Shown here one piece after another: positions 4,152-5,423 of a DNA stretch of 5,423 nt. Made by a program: the position numbers and the translations under genes. Source of the stretch: an uncultured Clostridia bacterium (GTDB taxonomy: Bacteria > Bacillota > Clostridia > Oscillospirales > Oscillospiraceae); contig CALCRH010000167.1 in NCBI GenBank assembly GCA_937894515.1, positions 1-5,423 of the forward strand. Reading direction: 5' to 3'. The notes under the pieces are model-generated. The model saw nothing but the letters and a program-made list of their open reading frames with translations. It had not been told where the DNA came from and did not search any database. Each line of letters opens with the position of its first letter. Position 1 is the first letter of the stretch.

Positions 4152-5423
4152 TCAAAGCTTTCCGGTGCGGAGGTAGCGCTGCACTGCGCTCTCTCCGGAT
4201 CTCGCGCCAGTACTTTTTGTACTACGGTTTTTACTGTACGCCGGCATTCTCTGATTGTCAATTGCAGTTTTGTAGATGTCTGAAAGCTTTGTGCTGCTCT
4301 TCCCGCTGGGTGCGCTGAACAGTGCCCTCAGCATCTCCGCGCCGCTCGATGTGCTTCCGGAAGATTTCCCGCCTTTGGCTGCTCCGGTGATTCCCTGCAG
4401 GCTCCGCAGCGTTGCGCTTCCGGAAGATCTTCCGCCGCCTCCGCGTCTGCGTCTTCTTCCTCCGTTTCCGCCTCCGCCGTTTCCGGATCCGCCTTCTTCC
4501 ACATACACACCTTCACCTCCGTGCCACGGAGTGCTTCCCAGCGTGCTCTCGCCGTAGCCGGCAGCCAGGAACAGTGCGTCCTTCTGTGCGGCCGTAACAT
4601 CCATGGAGTCGATCAGGCCCACCATCTTCTGCTTTTTGGATCCGGAAATGCTGTTTCCGTTTTCGTCCTTGTCCGCATAGATGTACTGGCTGGCGAAGTA
4701 GTACTGGTAGTAGTCATCGAAGGAAAGCTCCGCCGTCTGGTTCAGCTCCAGTGCCTTGTAGTAGACATCCTTGTTGTAGGTCTGCAGCGCATACTCCGCG
4801 CCGAAGGTGATGCGGTTCACCTCGCGGTACAGCTCCTCCTTCATCTTTGTGGTAGCCTTCTCCGCATCGATGTAGTACTGTTCTCCGCTCTGCTTGGCGT
4901 TGTAGCTTTCCATCCATGCCTGCACCGCGTCCTTGCTGGAGTAGTCCAGTTCCGGATATGCCTGCAGGAATTGATCGGCCACCTGGCGGTACCTGTCTGC
5001 ATTTGCCATGATGTCTACCTGCTGCTCGTTTAGGATGCCCCGCAGCTCTCTTGTCAGCTCGGTTTTCTCCTTGTTTGTCAGCTCCGGATCGTTTTCGATC
5101 TCGCGGATCTGCGAATAAATGTCGCTGATTGCGCTTCCCGCATGGCTCATATACTGGCTGGCCACCGTTCCGGAAACGCTGCCTTCATTCTTTGCATAGG
5201 TCAGTTCGTCCGACATATCGTAGTACTCGCCGCTGATTTTGTTGTTTGATACGGTGTCGATCGTGAACCGGCTCAGGAAGGCATTGCTCAGTGGCACCGC
5301 AATCTCCACGTCCTTTGTCACCGGAATGTATACTCCGCGCTCCGCTTTCGGAGTCAGATACGGCAGGATCACGTCACCCAGCACGCCGGAGTACTGGTCG
5401 ATCAGGTAGCTGATTTTCTTCGG
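4152..5423 (-). CDS. C-terminal part of a large polyvalent/virion protein
   Basis: The frame is open to the right edge (423 residues visible), so the N-terminal part is missing; a GTG at 5384 is internal (PKKISYLIDQYSG precedes it). The beginning, from KKISYLIDQYSG through ILPYLTPKAE, DTVSNNKISGEYYDMSDELT and a helical SQIREIENDPELTNKEKTEL, matches my recollection of the conserved C-terminal region of large polyvalent phage proteins (LPD38-type), which can exceed 2000 residues and are thought to be carried in the virion and injected with DNA. The domain name is from memory. A helical, Tyr-rich part (about YDDYYQYYFASQYIYADKD) follows. The last 120 residues are low-complexity and basic, with an Arg/Gly tract, Ser/Gly/Lys-rich linkers and a short MLRALFSAPSGK helix. 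It is the first gene of the visible minus-strand series. Confidence 0.8.
   Translation of the reverse strand, partial: PKKISYLIDQYSGVLGDVILPYLTPKAERGVYIPVTKDVEIAVPLSNAFLSRFTIDTVSNNKISGEYYDMSDELTYAKNEGSVSGTVASQYMSHAGSAISDIYSQIREIENDPELTNKEKTELTRELRGILNEQQVDIMANADRYRQVADQFLQAYPELDYSSKDAVQAWMESYNAKQSGEQYYIDAEKATTKMKEELYREVNRITFGAEYALQTYNKDVYYKALELNQTAELSFDDYYQYYFASQYIYADKDENGNSISGSKKQKMVGLIDSMDVTAAQKDALFLAAGYGESTLGSTPWHGGEGVYVEEGGSGNGGGGNGGRRRRRGGGGRSSGSATLRSLQGITGAAKGGKSSGSTSSGAEMLRALFSAPSGKSSTKLSDIYKTAIDNQRMPAYSKNRSTKSTGARSGESAVQRYLRTGKL
4428..4493 (-). repeat. Arg/Gly-rich low-complexity tract in the large virion protein
   Basis: The codons here encode a glycine run interrupted by N and S, then five consecutive Arg, then four Gly and an Arg (GGGGNGGRRRRRGGGGR). 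The plus strand therefore shows long CCGCC/TCC-rich repeats. The tract joins the folded helical part to the Ser/Lys-rich tail. Nucleic acid binding or disorder is expected from the composition. Confidence 0.85.

Noticed and set aside
4428..4520. CRISPR-like or minisatellite repeat from the CCGCC/TCC-rich stretch
   Set aside because: The repetition is explained by Gly and Arg codons in the virion protein; there are no regular spacers or conserved repeat units.
4521..5033. Plus-strand 170-residue Val/Leu-rich open frame, resembling a membrane protein
   Set aside because: It is the antisense of the helical region of the large virion protein; the apparent hydrophobicity comes from complementing Glu/Gln/Lys/Asp codons.

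Overview
The window looks like part of a temperate tailed-phage genome from a gut-type Clostridia/Lachnospiraceae host (Firmicutes). The basis is the style of the small virion-region proteins, strong AGGAGG-type ribosome binding sites, mixed composition (about 40% G+C in the first 120 bases, above 60% in the middle of the integrase), and a tyrosine integrase beside a tRNA-derived attachment core. The taxon is inferred from family resemblance; there is no marker gene.

Left part (1-577): the 3' end of a plus-strand gene of low G+C, possibly PemK/MazF-like, closes at a strong terminator. A roughly 30-residue minus-strand micro-ORF ends in the T-run of that terminator. A plausible sigma-70 promoter then precedes the integrase.

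Middle (577-1955): a 377-residue tyrosine recombinase with an N-terminal zinc ribbon is followed by a compact attachment region. The core (1748-1774) is the T-arm, acceptor strand and CCA end of a tRNA gene with no 5' half. A symmetrical bidirectional terminator follows it. A tandem 12-bp repeat lies on each side of the core, at 1681-1704 (inside the last integrase codons) and at 1901-1924. An inverted half-copy and three 10-bp-phased TGCGT repeats lie between core and right arm. Phage genes and matching arm repeats on both sides fit an intact attP (free or circular phage genome, or a tandem prophage junction) better than a single attL or attR.

Right part (1956-5423): all genes are on the minus strand and run toward the att site. 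In transcription order they are: the C-terminal part of a very large polyvalent/virion protein with an Arg/Gly-rich tail; a small helix-turn-helix protein; a strong internal terminator; then six tightly packed small genes. These six are a YQMAP-type protein, a 70-residue protein overlapping it by 38 bp, a membrane-anchored coiled-coil protein with a Cys/Gly tail, a jelly-roll-like protein, a ferritin-like helical protein (ATGA overlap) and a 29-residue micro-protein, closed by a terminator. The cassette resembles the small genes at the end of structural modules in gut Firmicutes phages; its function is not established.

Most notable are the dual-arm attP, the two similar micro-proteins flanking the integration module, and the small-gene cassette sealed from the large virion gene by a terminator.
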